From contig JAKJFK010000010.1 in NCBI GenBank assembly GCA_022704925.1, forward strand, positions 1 to 18,281: a DNA stretch of 18,281 nt. Direction: 5' to 3'. Positions 7,138 through 14,874 of the stretch are shown piece by piece. The number at the start of each line of letters is the position of its first letter. The stretch's first letter is position 1. Below the pieces are notes generated by a model, which saw only the letters and a list, made by a program, of their open reading frames with translations, made no database searches and was not told the DNA's origin. A program made the position numbers and the translations under genes. This DNA is from a candidate division TA06 bacterium (GTDB lineage Bacteria; Ratteibacteria; UBA8468; MWAK01).

Positions 7138-8421
7138 TCAAACCGCCGGCCGCCGGCGCCCCTTTCTGCAAGTCAGCGACAGATAATGGAAGCTTCCGAC
7201 CAGGCAGACGGAGGCGCCGAAGATCACCGCCGCCGGGGCGCCCCAGAACTGGGCGATCGTACCGGCCAGGAAGGTCCTAAAGGGCATCAGGCCCGAAAAT
7301 ACCATGGTGTAGACACTAACCACCCGGGCATGCAGATGTTCCGGCGCCATCTGCTGAAGGAGAGAGTTGATGGTCACCGCCTGGACCACCGCTCCCCAGC
7401 CGACCAGCAACAGCATGCCCATCGAAAGCCACAGGTACCGTGAGCAGGCCAGTCCGAACAGGCCGGCAGCCATTACCAGGCCGCCCAGGCTTACCTGGCG
7501 CTCCCGGTTCGGGTGGTGGCTGAAGAGCATGCCGCTGAACGCACCCAGCAAAGAACCGATTCCCAGCGAAGACATCAGGTGCGCCAGGCCCTTGACCCCG
7601 GCGTTGAGCACGTCGCGGGCGAAGACCGGCATCAGCGTGTGGCCCATGAAACCGAAGACGCTCAGAATCGCGGCCTGGAAGAGCAGCGTCCGGACCGGCC
7701 GCTCCCGCCAGACATGCTCCAGTCCCTCCTGGAAGAGTTCCCGGACCGGCCTGCGGATCGACGGCCGGGGCCGGTCGGTATCTTTGATCAGCACCAATGC
7801 CCAGATAGCGGCCAGGAAGCTGGCCGAGTTGATGTAGAAGACGCTGGCCATGCCGAAGGAGGCGATCGCCAGGGCCGCCAGCACCGGTCCGATGATCCGG
7901 GAGGTGTTGAAGTTGGCCGAGTTAAGGGCGATGGCGTTGGAGAGGTCCTCCCGGGAGGCCAGGTCAACCACGTAGGACTGGCGGACCGGCGCGTCGAAGG
8001 AGACCAGGACGCCGGTCAACCCGGCGATCAGGGCGATGTTCCAGAACCGGACCAGGCCCAGGGTGACCAGAACCGCCATCACGAAGGCGCTCACCATCAG
8101 GCCGCTCTGCATGACCAGCAGCAGGCGCCGCTTGCTGACATGGTCGGCCAGCACCCCGGCCGGCAGGGAGAATAAAAGCAGGGGCAGCCCGCTGATGCTG
8201 CTGACCACGCCCAGCATGAAGGCCGAGTCGGTCACCTGGAGGGTAAGCCAGCCGAAGACGGTGTTCTGCATCCAGCCGCCGCAGGAACTGATCGCCTGGC
8301 CGATCCAGAAGAGGCGGAAGTTGCGATGGCGCATCGCCGAGAAGGCGCGGCCAAACCCGTTTAATAACGGCCCGGCCGAGTCCGGCCCGGCCGGTTCGGT
8401 AACCTCTGTTTTTTCACTCAT
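7138..8421 (-). CDS. Major facilitator superfamily (MFS) transporter, EntS/MFS_3-like
   Basis: A 427-residue membrane protein with about twelve hydrophobic segments. After a short polar N-terminus comes MRHRNFRLFWIGQAIS (30-45), then WMQNTVFGWLTLQVTDS, and the inter-helix motif LPAGVLADHVSKRRLL (86-101). This pattern is typical of the MFS_3 branch that contains EntS-like exporters. The substrate is unknown. An open frame extends upstream to 8652, but the predicted promoter (8600-8628) lies inside that extension and the extension is low-complexity, so I chose the ATG at 8421 (MSEKTEV). No Shine-Dalgarno sequence is obvious there. The gene appears monocistronic: it has its own promoter, and the next gene (aroB) is separated by a hairpin-rich gap. 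Confidence 0.9.
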   Translation of the reverse strand: MSEKTEVTEPAGPDSAGPLLNGFGRAFSAMRHRNFRLFWIGQAISSCGGWMQNTVFGWLTLQVTDSAFMLGVVSSISGLPLLLFSLPAGVLADHVSKRRLLLVMQSGLMVSAFVMAVLVTLGLVRFWNIALIAGLTGVLVSFDAPVRQSYVVDLASREDLSNAIALNSANFNTSRIIGPVLAALAIASFGMASVFYINSASFLAAIWALVLIKDTDRPRPSIRRPVRELFQEGLEHVWRERPVRTLLFQAAILSVFGFMGHTLMPVFARDVLNAGVKGLAHLMSSLGIGSLLGAFSGMLFSHHPNRERQVSLGGLVMAAGLFGLACSRYLWLSMGMLLLVGWGAVVQAVTINSLLQQMAPEHLHARVVSVYTMVFSGLMPFRTFLAGTIAQFWGAPAAVIFGASVCLVGSFHYLSLTCRKGRRRPAV

Positions 8422-8550
8422 GTCGATGTTGCCAAGCGCAACCTGGGTAAGCAGGACGGGCGCCGAAGACGGGGCGTTCGAAACACCCGGGGCCTTGAAT
8501 GAACGAAATCGGCGGCGGACTTTTTTCGGGCGGACGGCGGCTATAAAGAA

Positions 8551-8583
8551 ATCGGTCGGGTCTTCAAACCCGGCCGCCGATCG
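8551..8583 (-). promoter_or_regulatory. terminator-like hairpin in the MFS leader (possible attenuator)
   Basis: On the minus strand ATCGG and CGGGT pair with ACCCG and CCGAT to form a two-part stem with a small internal loop, followed directly by TTTCTTTAT. It begins about ten bases after the predicted MFS transcription start (8593) and about 130 bases before the MFS start codon. That layout resembles an attenuator or a premature terminator in a leader. No known riboswitch class is recognisable. Confidence 0.4.
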
Positions 8584-8599
8584 CTGGTCCCACGTTGAG

Positions 8600-8628
8600 A
8601 TTTTACCTCTTTCCGGCTCAAAAATCAA
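8600..8628 (-). promoter_or_regulatory. sigma70-like promoter of the MFS transporter gene
   Basis: On the minus strand TTGATT (8628-8623), a 17-base spacer and TAAAAT (8605-8600) make a good sigma70 promoter, with a predicted start at a G near 8593. This leaves a leader of about 172 bases before the ATG at 8421. The -35 box lies within the U-tract of the intrinsic terminator at 8620-8649. Confidence 0.65.
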
Positions 8629-8649
8629 ACCGGCGGCCGCCGCCGCCGG
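8620..8649 (-). terminator. intrinsic terminator after radC
   Basis: On the minus strand an 8-bp all-GC stem (CCGGCGGC paired with GCCGCCGG, loop GGCG, 8649-8630) is followed by TTTGATTTTT. This is a strong intrinsic terminator about 63 bases after the radC stop and would end the clpB-to-radC operon. Further weaker hairpins precede it, with stems CCGATCC/GGATCGG and GATCGG/CCGATC between about 8675 and 8708, and a T6 run lies at 8651-8656. Confidence 0.65.
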
Positions 8650-8711
8650 CAAAAAATCCGCGGCCGGAACTGATCGGCGGCCCGATCCGGAAGCGCCGGG
8701 ATCGGTTCGGT

Positions 8712-9443
8712 TTACAGCAGGTCCTGCTCGGTAAAGCTGAAGTACGGGGGCTGATCCCCGAAGATGACGTGGTCCAGCAGCTTCAGCCCGAGCAGTTCGG
8801 CCGCCTCGTTGAGACGGGCGGTGAACTCGCGGTCCTCACGGCTGGGCGAAGGGTCGCCGCTGGGATGGTTGTGCATGGCCACCAGTCCGGAGGCGAATCG
8901 CCGGCTGGCTTCGTTCAGTATCTCGCGAAGGACGGGATAGGCGCCGTTGGTGGTGCCCTGGACGATCTCCCGGTCCTCGATGATCCGGTTCCGGCCGTCC
9001 AGCAGCAGAACCTTGAAGACCTCGTGTTTCAAATCGCGCAACCGGTCCCGGTACGCCTCGACGATATCGGCCGGGGCCGAGATCTTCCGGCGGGAGGCGC
9101 GGACCTCAACCTCCCGGAACCGGCGGCCGATCTCGAGGGCGGCCCGGATGCGGGCCAGCTTGGCCGGCCCCATCCCCTTGAATTCGAGCCAGTCGCGCGG
9201 GTCGGTATGGCTCATTTCGCGGAAGGTTTTGAAACGGGCGAGAATCCGGCGGGCCAGGGTCAGCGCATCTTCGCCGACCCGGCCGCTGCCGATCAGGATC
9301 GCCAGCAGTTCGGCGCCGCTCAACTGGTGCTCGCCCTGGCGGAAGAGTTTTTCACGCGGACGGTCGTCGGAAGGCCAGGCGGCGATGCCGGAACGCCGGC
9401 CGCCCTTACCGGCCGCGGTTGACGGTCTCCTGTTGTCGGCCAT
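8712..9443 (-). CDS. radC: RadC family JAB/MPN-domain protein
   Basis: A 243-residue protein. Residues 30-115 hold the UPF0758 N-terminal region with a helix-hairpin-helix-like segment (FKGMGPAKLARI). Residues about 120-243 are the RadC JAB metalloprotease-like domain with Glu174, the HNHPSG motif at 191-196, then Ser201 and Asp204, so the full metal-site pattern is intact. The molecular role of RadC is unsettled, and the old DNA-repair label is not supported for the E. coli protein. I chose ATG at 9443 because AGGGGG lies about seven bases upstream. A TTG seven codons earlier overlaps the aroE stop and is less likely. It is the last gene of the clpB-to-radC operon and is followed by a strong terminator. 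Confidence 0.92.
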   Translation of the reverse strand: MADNRRPSTAAGKGGRRSGIAAWPSDDRPREKLFRQGEHQLSGAELLAILIGSGRVGEDALTLARRILARFKTFREMSHTDPRDWLEFKGMGPAKLARIRAALEIGRRFREVEVRASRRKISAPADIVEAYRDRLRDLKHEVFKVLLLDGRNRIIEDREIVQGTTNGAYPVLREILNEASRRFASGLVAMHNHPSGDPSPSREDREFTARLNEAAELLGLKLLDHVIFGDQPPYFSFTEQDLL

Positions 9444-9460
9444 GTTGAAGCCCCCTGTCT

Positions 9461-10339
9461 TCAAGTTTTTTTGACTCTTCCGGGGGACAGGGCCTCAAAC
9501 ATCGCCGCCAGCGGCGCCGGCCGGCCGGTCCACAACTCGAAGGAAATCGCTCCCTGGTGGACCAGCATTCCAAGCCCATCCACCCGCTTCAAACCGCGCG
9601 CGGCGGCCGCTTTAAGCAGGTCGGTTTCCCGGTGATAGATGAGATCGCAGACCGTCAATCCGGCCCCCGGCAGTTCACCAGCCGCGAAGAGAGGCGGATC
9701 ACCCGGTTTCAGACCGACCGAGGTGGCGTTGACCAGGACCTCGATCCCGGCCCGCTCCAGCAAGGCCGCCCTCGTCTCGAAGGCACCGACGTTGATCCGG
9801 CCGGCCGGATGGAAACGGGCCAGTTCGCCGGCCAGCCGTTCCGCCCGGCCGGCGGTCCGGTTGACCAGCCAGAGTTCGGCGCCGGCCTCGGCCAGGGCGA
9901 AGGCCAGGGCGCGCCCGGCCCCGCCGGTTCCCAGCAGGAGCACTCGGCGGCCGGCCGGGTTCACTCCGGCCGTCTCTTCCAGGGCGCGCAGGAAACCGCT
10001 GCCGTCGGTCGTCTCTCCCCGCAGCCGGCCGTCCCGGTTCACGACCGTGTTGACTGAACCGGTGCGTTCCGCCAGCCGGGAGAGTTCGTCCAGACAGACT
10101 CCGGCCCGTTCCTTGTGCGGAATGGTCAGGTTGGCGCCCAGCAGGTCCAGGCCCCGAACCGCGGCCAGGGCCGCGGGCAGCCGTTCCGGCCCGACGTCGA
10201 AGGCGAGGTAAACCGCGTTCAGGCCCGCCTGGCGGAAGGCCGCGTTCTGGAAGACGGGCGAGAGGCTGTGTCCAACCGGGTGGCCGAAAAGCGCCGCCAG
10301 CCGGGTCCGGGAATCCGCCCCCGATCTTCCGCTGTTCAT
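9461..10339 (-). CDS. aroE: Shikimate dehydrogenase (NADP-type)
   Basis: The product, about 292 residues, reduces 3-dehydroshikimate to shikimate in the cytoplasm. Visible features are the shikimate-binding SLS (25-27), the catalytic Lys76 in NLTIPHK, Asp112 in TTDGSGF, the dinucleotide-binding GTGGAGRA (137-144), the NRT motif (160-162), which suits NADP, and the C-terminal GLGMLVHQGAISFELW. I chose ATG at 10339 because a GGAG site lies eight bases upstream. An ATG at 10357 (one-base overlap with the argC stop as TGATG) and a GTG at 10360 are in frame and cannot be excluded. It sits between argC and radC, away from the other aro genes at the left of the window. Confidence 0.93.
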   Translation of the reverse strand: MNSGRSGADSRTRLAALFGHPVGHSLSPVFQNAAFRQAGLNAVYLAFDVGPERLPAALAAVRGLDLLGANLTIPHKERAGVCLDELSRLAERTGSVNTVVNRDGRLRGETTDGSGFLRALEETAGVNPAGRRVLLLGTGGAGRALAFALAEAGAELWLVNRTAGRAERLAGELARFHPAGRINVGAFETRAALLERAGIEVLVNATSVGLKPGDPPLFAAGELPGAGLTVCDLIYHRETDLLKAAAARGLKRVDGLGMLVHQGAISFELWTGRPAPLAAMFEALSPGRVKKT

Positions 10340-10356
10340 CCTGGCGTCTCCGGTCA

Positions 10357-11373
10357 TCACAGGCCGGCGGTCTCGGGAAGGCCGGCCATCAGGTTCAGGT
10401 TCTGGATCGCCTGGCCGGCGGCGCCCTTGACGAGGTTATCCAGGGCCGCCACCAGCAGCAGCCGGCCGCCCTTGAGCGGCTGCCAGCCCAGGTCGCAGAA
10501 ATTGGTGTTGACCACGCCCTTCAGTTCCGGCAGCCGGCCGGCCGGATGGACGCGCACGAAAGGCGCCGACCGGTAGGCCTTCTCCAGTACGTCGGCCGTC
10601 GAGGCCGGTTCGAGGTCCGGCTGGAACCGGCAGAAGATCACCTCCAGGATGCCGCGCTCGAAACCGGCCACCTGGGGAATGAACTCCAGGTCCAGGGGAT
10701 GCCCGGTCAAGCGGGAGAGCACCTCGAGAATCTCGCCCTGGTGCGGATGGTTGACCACCTTGTAAGGACGCAGGTTGTCGACCACCGAGTAGGCGGTGGT
10801 GGTACTGGAAGGCGTGCGGCCGGCCCCGGAGAAACCGGAGACGGCGCTCACCAGCGCCTCGGGCTCGACCAGGCCGGCCTTCAGCAGGGGCAGCAGGGCC
10901 AGCAGAACGCCGGTGGCGTAGCAGCCGGGATTGGCGACCAGCCGGGCCGCGCGCAGCTCCGGGGCCAGGAACTCCGGCAGGCCGTAAACGGCCTCCTTAA
11001 GAAATTCCGGGGCGCCGTGCTTTTCGTGGTACCAGCGTTCGAACTTCTCCGGGGAACCCAGGCGGAAATCGCCCGAAAGATCGATCAGCCGCACCCGGCC
11101 GAAGAGTGCGCGGACCTGGGCGAAGGAGTTCGGCTGGGGTTTGGCCAGGAAGACGAAATCGCACTCCCGCGCCAGGCGTTCCGGATCATAGGCCTGGAAA
11201 CGGCGACCCTCGTACCCGGGCAACCCCGGGTGGGCGGCCGCGTAAGGTTCCCCGGCCTGGCTCTCGGAGGTCACCAGGGTCACCTCGAGGGAGGGGTGGC
11301 GGAGCAGCCAGCGAAGCAGTTCGCCGCCGGTGTAGCCGGCGCCGCCGACAATTCCTGCGCGCACTTTCTTCAT
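10357..11373 (-). CDS. argC: N-acetyl-gamma-glutamyl-phosphate reductase
   Basis: A 338-residue enzyme of arginine biosynthesis that reduces N-acetylglutamyl phosphate to the semialdehyde using NADPH. The N-terminal dinucleotide fold shows GIVGGAGYTG (7-16). The catalytic cysteine is Cys151 in NPGCYAT, with SGFSGAGR after it and the catalytic histidine region NHPHQGEI (208-214). The C-terminus has the family hallmark LDNLVKGAAGQA (311-322). ATG at 11373 is chosen because AGAGAGG lies five bases upstream and the conserved fold begins at once, although the frame is open further. One oddity is the usual ALPHG-type motif after strand 4, which reads FLAKPQPN (75-82). It follows the UroD-family gene by 11 bases, and no other arg gene is in the window. 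Confidence 0.94.
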   Translation of the reverse strand: MKKVRAGIVGGAGYTGGELLRWLLRHPSLEVTLVTSESQAGEPYAAAHPGLPGYEGRRFQAYDPERLARECDFVFLAKPQPNSFAQVRALFGRVRLIDLSGDFRLGSPEKFERWYHEKHGAPEFLKEAVYGLPEFLAPELRAARLVANPGCYATGVLLALLPLLKAGLVEPEALVSAVSGFSGAGRTPSSTTTAYSVVDNLRPYKVVNHPHQGEILEVLSRLTGHPLDLEFIPQVAGFERGILEVIFCRFQPDLEPASTADVLEKAYRSAPFVRVHPAGRLPELKGVVNTNFCDLGWQPLKGGRLLLVAALDNLVKGAAGQAIQNLNLMAGLPETAGL

Positions 11374-11384
11374 CTTTGCCTCTC

Positions 11385-12470
11385 TCAACTGTGCCAGGGG
11401 CCGGCGTAATTTTCCAGCGCCCGGCAAAGCGCCTCGATATTAGCCAGCGGCACGTCGTGGGCGATTTCGGCGTGCAGCAGCAGGCCGCCCTCGGGCCGGT
11501 TCAGAACGCGGACCGCCTCCCGGACATGCGACTCCAGCCGGGCCGGTTCGGCAAAAGGGAACAGCTGGCGGTCAAGGTCCAGGCTCAGGCAGACCCGGCC
11601 GCGGAAGGGCCGCAATCCCTCCAGGGTGTTGGCCCGGAACTGCGGGTTGAGTATGTCCACCCCGGTCTCAACCAGGTCACCGATGATATCCACGATCCGG
11701 CCGTCGGAGTGAAAATAGACCAGAACCCCGGCCGCCCGGCAGGGTCTCAGGACCCTCCGGTAGGCCGGCTTGAGCCATCGGCGCCAGGCGGCCGGGCTGA
11801 TGGCCAGCGACTTCTGCTGGCCGAGGTCGTCACCGAAGTATATCATCTCGGTGCCGACGCCGACCATTTTTTCGACCAGTTCCAGGTTATGGGCAACCAC
11901 CAGCTCCAGCAACTTTTCAAGCCGCGGCTCTTCGGAACCCAGGTCAAGCATCAGGTTGGTGAAGCCCCGCAGATAGTAAAGCCACATGTAGATGAACCCG
12001 TGCGGCACGGTGGTGCAGGCCAGGCCGCCCCGGCCGGTCCGGGCCGCCAGGGATCCGGCCAGGGCCTTCCAGTCACGCCGGCCGCCGGACGAATCGAGGT
12101 CCGGCGACGGCGGCCGGTAATCAGCCAGGTCCTTCCAGTCACGCAGCGGCGCTTCGGCCTCGCGCGGAATCGAGCCCAGCCCGGCCTCGATATTATCCCA
12201 GACGATGCCCCAGCCATCGCGCCGGGTGCCGGGAGCGAAACGCGGACGCGAGACCGCCCGGCGGAAATCCCCCGGCCGGTAATTGGAAAACATCACCGGG
12301 TGGGCCAGCACGATTTCCTCGAGGGCGGCGCCGTGCCTCAGCCAGGCCGAGAGCTTGATGTCGATCACCGCCGGCACCCAGTCCGGCCGCTCAAAGGAGA
12401 CGGCCTTCAGGAAGTTGGCGGTATTGGGGTCGCGGGATTGTTTCACCTGCTTTCCGGCCGGGGAAGTCAT
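11385..12470 (-). CDS. Uroporphyrinogen decarboxylase (URO-D/MtaA-like) family protein
   Basis: A 361-residue TIM-barrel protein of the URO-D superfamily, recognisable from the N-terminal FLKAVSFERPDWVPAV, the YFGDDLGQQKSL segment (211-222), the FHSDGRIVDII motif (253-263) and the ILNPQFRANTLEGLR region (273-287). It is not HemE: the substrate-binding N-terminal arginine motif of HemE is not seen. Relatives include corrinoid methyltransferases (MtaA, CmuA), in which a His-x-Cys site binds zinc. Here that position reads His254-Ser-Asp. Many uncharacterised members sit in carbohydrate catabolic clusters, as this one does, directly after araD with an ATGA overlap (start ATG at 12470). The function is unknown, and no corrinoid protein gene is visible. 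Confidence 0.78.
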   Translation of the reverse strand: MTSPAGKQVKQSRDPNTANFLKAVSFERPDWVPAVIDIKLSAWLRHGAALEEIVLAHPVMFSNYRPGDFRRAVSRPRFAPGTRRDGWGIVWDNIEAGLGSIPREAEAPLRDWKDLADYRPPSPDLDSSGGRRDWKALAGSLAARTGRGGLACTTVPHGFIYMWLYYLRGFTNLMLDLGSEEPRLEKLLELVVAHNLELVEKMVGVGTEMIYFGDDLGQQKSLAISPAAWRRWLKPAYRRVLRPCRAAGVLVYFHSDGRIVDIIGDLVETGVDILNPQFRANTLEGLRPFRGRVCLSLDLDRQLFPFAEPARLESHVREAVRVLNRPEGGLLLHAEIAHDVPLANIEALCRALENYAGPWHS

Positions 12471-13156
12471 CGCCGGCTGACCCCGCGCCGGGCCGGTTCC
12501 TGACCGTACCCGCCGCCCTGGTAACGCCGGTTCCACTTCCGGACTTCGGCCGCCGCCAGGCCGGTCAACTCGCGGCCGGCCGACCGGCCCAGCAGGAGCG
12601 CAAAACAATTCAACCGGGCGAAATACTCCGCCAGCCGGGCGGCCTTGACGGCGGCGACCGGGTCCGGGCCGAAGGCAAAAAGGCCGTGTCCGCCCAGGAT
12701 GACCGCCGGGCAGCCCGGCCGCCGGGCCTTGAGAATCGCCCGGCCGATCCGATCGCCCCGGTTGTCGGCGTAAGGGGTCGCCGGAATCTCGCCACCGAAG
12801 ACGTCGGCCTGGCCGGTGGTCAGGCAGGGGACGGCCAGCCCGGCGGCGGCGAAGGCGGTGGCGAAGGGCGAGTGGGTATGCACCACGCCGCCCAGACCCG
12901 GAACTTCCCGGTAAAGAAAGAGATGGTGCGGCCAGTCGACCGACGGCCGGCCGCGGCCGGCCACCACCCGGCCGGAAAGATCCAGGGTGACCAGATCGGA
13001 CCGCTTGAGCCGGTCGTAGGGCACCCCGCTCGGCTTGATGATCATCCGGCCCCGGCCGGGATCAAAACCGCTGGCGTTGCCCTGGGTGGAAACGACCAGA
13101 TCCCATTCCGGCAGCAGCCGGTTCGCCTCGAGAACCGCCGATCTCAGGTCAGCCAT
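12467..13156 (-). CDS. araD: L-ribulose-5-phosphate 4-epimerase (class II aldolase family)
   Basis: A 229-residue cytoplasmic zinc enzyme expected to convert L-ribulose-5-phosphate to D-xylulose-5-phosphate. Visible are STQGNASG (23-30), the phosphate-site KPSG (41-44), the zinc histidines His93 and His95 in VVHTHS and His157 in GGHGLF, Asp118 in GQADVFGG (AraD Asp120 equivalent), and Tyr217 in GGGYGQ (AraD Tyr229 equivalent). An acid at 74 replaces the Glu of fuculose aldolase, which supports an epimerase. The usual SSDTP reads SVDWP. ATG at 13156 is preceded by GAGGG overlapping the araB stop; a GTG three codons earlier is possible. It lies between araB and a UroD-family gene, with an ATGA overlap at its end. 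Confidence 0.88.
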   Translation of the reverse strand: MADLRSAVLEANRLLPEWDLVVSTQGNASGFDPGRGRMIIKPSGVPYDRLKRSDLVTLDLSGRVVAGRGRPSVDWPHHLFLYREVPGLGGVVHTHSPFATAFAAAGLAVPCLTTGQADVFGGEIPATPYADNRGDRIGRAILKARRPGCPAVILGGHGLFAFGPDPVAAVKAARLAEYFARLNCFALLLGRSAGRELTGLAAAEVRKWNRRYQGGGYGQEPARRGVSRR

Positions 13157-13167
13157 CGCACGCACCC

Positions 13168-14871
13168 TCAGGAAGCGTTCGAAGCGCGCTTCAATTTAAG
13201 CAGGTCCTTCATCACCCCGGCCAGCGGACCGGCCGGCCGGCCGAAGCCGTCGTGAAGCTGGCGGTAGAGCCGGTAGAGTTCCCGGTAGACCGGGACCGCC
13301 GCCGGTTCGGGCCGGTAATCGGCGGCTTCAAAACGGCAGCAGCGGTCCTGCCCGGCCGGGATGTCTTTAAAGGCCCCGGCGGCCACCGCCCCGGCTATGG
13401 CCGCGCCCAGGGCGCAGGTCTGTTCGGAACCGGCCACCCGGATCGGCCGTTCCAGGATATTGCTGTAAATCTGCATCAGGAAAGGGTTCTTGCGCGAGAT
13501 GCCGCCGCAGGCGATCACCGCGCCGATCGAAATGCCGCCGGCTTCGATCTGGTCGACGATCACCCGGGCGCCGAAGGCGGTGGCCTCGACCAGGGACCGG
13601 TAGACCTCCTCGGGACGGGTCCCCAGGGTCTGCCCCACCAGGAGACCGGTCAGCCACTGGTCGACCAGGATCGAGCGGTTGCCGTTGTTCCAGTCCAGGG
13701 CCAGCAGCCCGCTGGATCCCGGCTTCAGGCGGGCCGCCTTCTCCGTCAGCCACTGCTGGCCGTCCCGGCCGGCGGCGGCCGCTTCGCGCTGGTAGCCGGC
13801 CGGCAGAAAATGGCCGGCGAACCAGGCGAAGATATCCCCGACCCCGGACTGGCCGGCCTCCAGGCCAATCAGGCCGGGTATGATCGAATCCTCGGCGAAA
13901 CCGCACATGCCCTCGATGGCCTCAAGCCGGGCCTCGGCCGCCGCCGGGAAGACCATCAGGTCGCAGGTGGAGGTGCCCATCACCTTGACCAGCCCGTTCT
14001 CCCGGATGCCCGAACCAACCGCGCCCAGGTGGGCGTCAAAGGCTCCGACGCTGACCGGGCAGCCGGCCGGCAATCCGGTGCGCCGGGCCCATTCCGGACT
14101 CAACCGACCGGCGGAAGCGCCGGCCGGAAAGACCCGATCGTAAAGACGGGCGCGCAACCCGGCCAGGCGCGGATCCAGCCCGGCCAGAAATTCCTCGTCG
14201 GGCAGGCCGCCCCATTTCCGGCTGTAAAGGGCCTTGTGGCCGGCGGCGCAGGCGCTGCGCCGGATTTCTCCCGGCGCGCCGGCGCCGCAAAGCTGGGCCG
14301 GGATGAAATCGGCCAGTTCCACGAAACCGGCCGCCGCCCGGTAGACCTCCGGATCCTGCCGGGCCAGGCGGAGAATCTTGGCCCAGAACCATTCCGAGGA
14401 GTACCGGCCGCCGCAGTGGCGCAGGTAATCCGGCCGGAGACGGCCGGCCAGTTGGGTCAACTCCTCGGCCTCGGCCACCGCGGTGTGGTCCTTCCAGAGC
14501 CAGGCCAGGGCGGCCGGATTGTCCCGGAAGCGGTCCTGAAAGCAGAGCGGCCGGCCGGCACCGTCCACCGGAATGGGCGTGCTTCCGGTGGTGTCGACCC
14601 CGATGCCGAGCACCCGTTCCGGCGCGAAGTCCGGATCGGCCGCCTTCGCCCGGGCCAGAACCTCCTTGAGCACCGCCGCGCTTCCGTCCAGGTAATCGGC
14701 CGGGTGCTGGCGGGCCAGGTGCGGGTCGTCGGCCGCACCGATCACGCCATCGGTTCCGTGCTGATAATTCCAGACCGCCGTGGCGGTCTCGGCGCCCGAA
14801 TCAAGCGAAATCAGCAGCGCCCGAACCGAGGCGGTCCCGAAATCGAGGCCGAGGCTGTATCCGTTGCCCAT
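13168..14871 (-). CDS. araB: Ribulokinase (FGGY carbohydrate kinase)
   Basis: A 567-residue cytoplasmic kinase, essentially the length of E. coli AraB and longer than typical xylulokinases. It has the phosphate-binding GLDFGTASVRALL (8-20), the ribulokinase-like long insert with YSSEWFWAKIL (157-167), a VELADFIPAQLCG region, the catalytic base Asp279 in AFDAHLGAVG, the GTSTCD motif (299-304), and a C-terminal ATPase half with ACGGISRKNPFLMQIYSN. It should phosphorylate L-ribulose to L-ribulose-5-phosphate. It sits three bases after the isomerase stop and twelve before araD, which matches an arabinose catabolic cassette. A different ketopentose substrate cannot be excluded from sequence alone. 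Confidence 0.92.
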   Translation of the reverse strand: MGNGYSLGLDFGTASVRALLISLDSGAETATAVWNYQHGTDGVIGAADDPHLARQHPADYLDGSAAVLKEVLARAKAADPDFAPERVLGIGVDTTGSTPIPVDGAGRPLCFQDRFRDNPAALAWLWKDHTAVAEAEELTQLAGRLRPDYLRHCGGRYSSEWFWAKILRLARQDPEVYRAAAGFVELADFIPAQLCGAGAPGEIRRSACAAGHKALYSRKWGGLPDEEFLAGLDPRLAGLRARLYDRVFPAGASAGRLSPEWARRTGLPAGCPVSVGAFDAHLGAVGSGIRENGLVKVMGTSTCDLMVFPAAAEARLEAIEGMCGFAEDSIIPGLIGLEAGQSGVGDIFAWFAGHFLPAGYQREAAAAGRDGQQWLTEKAARLKPGSSGLLALDWNNGNRSILVDQWLTGLLVGQTLGTRPEEVYRSLVEATAFGARVIVDQIEAGGISIGAVIACGGISRKNPFLMQIYSNILERPIRVAGSEQTCALGAAIAGAVAAGAFKDIPAGQDRCCRFEAADYRPEPAAVPVYRELYRLYRQLHDGFGRPAGPLAGVMKDLLKLKRASNAS

Positions 14872-14874
14872 GCT

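Noticed and set aside
8471-8492. tRNA T-arm-like sequence on the plus strand (GGGCGTTCGAAACACCC)
   Set aside because: No acceptor stem, anticodon arm or D arm could be placed around it and one stem pair is mismatched; treated as coincidence.
8422-8652. 77-residue N-terminal extension of the MFS transporter
   Set aside because: The extension contains the predicted promoter and part of the terminator hairpin, is low in conserved character, and has no ribosome site; the family start pattern fits the ATG at 8421.
12471-12608. Upstream in-frame extension of the UroD-family gene
   Set aside because: The added residues are Pro/Arg/Gly-rich, non-conserved and overlap araD; the ATGA coupling at 12470 is the natural start.
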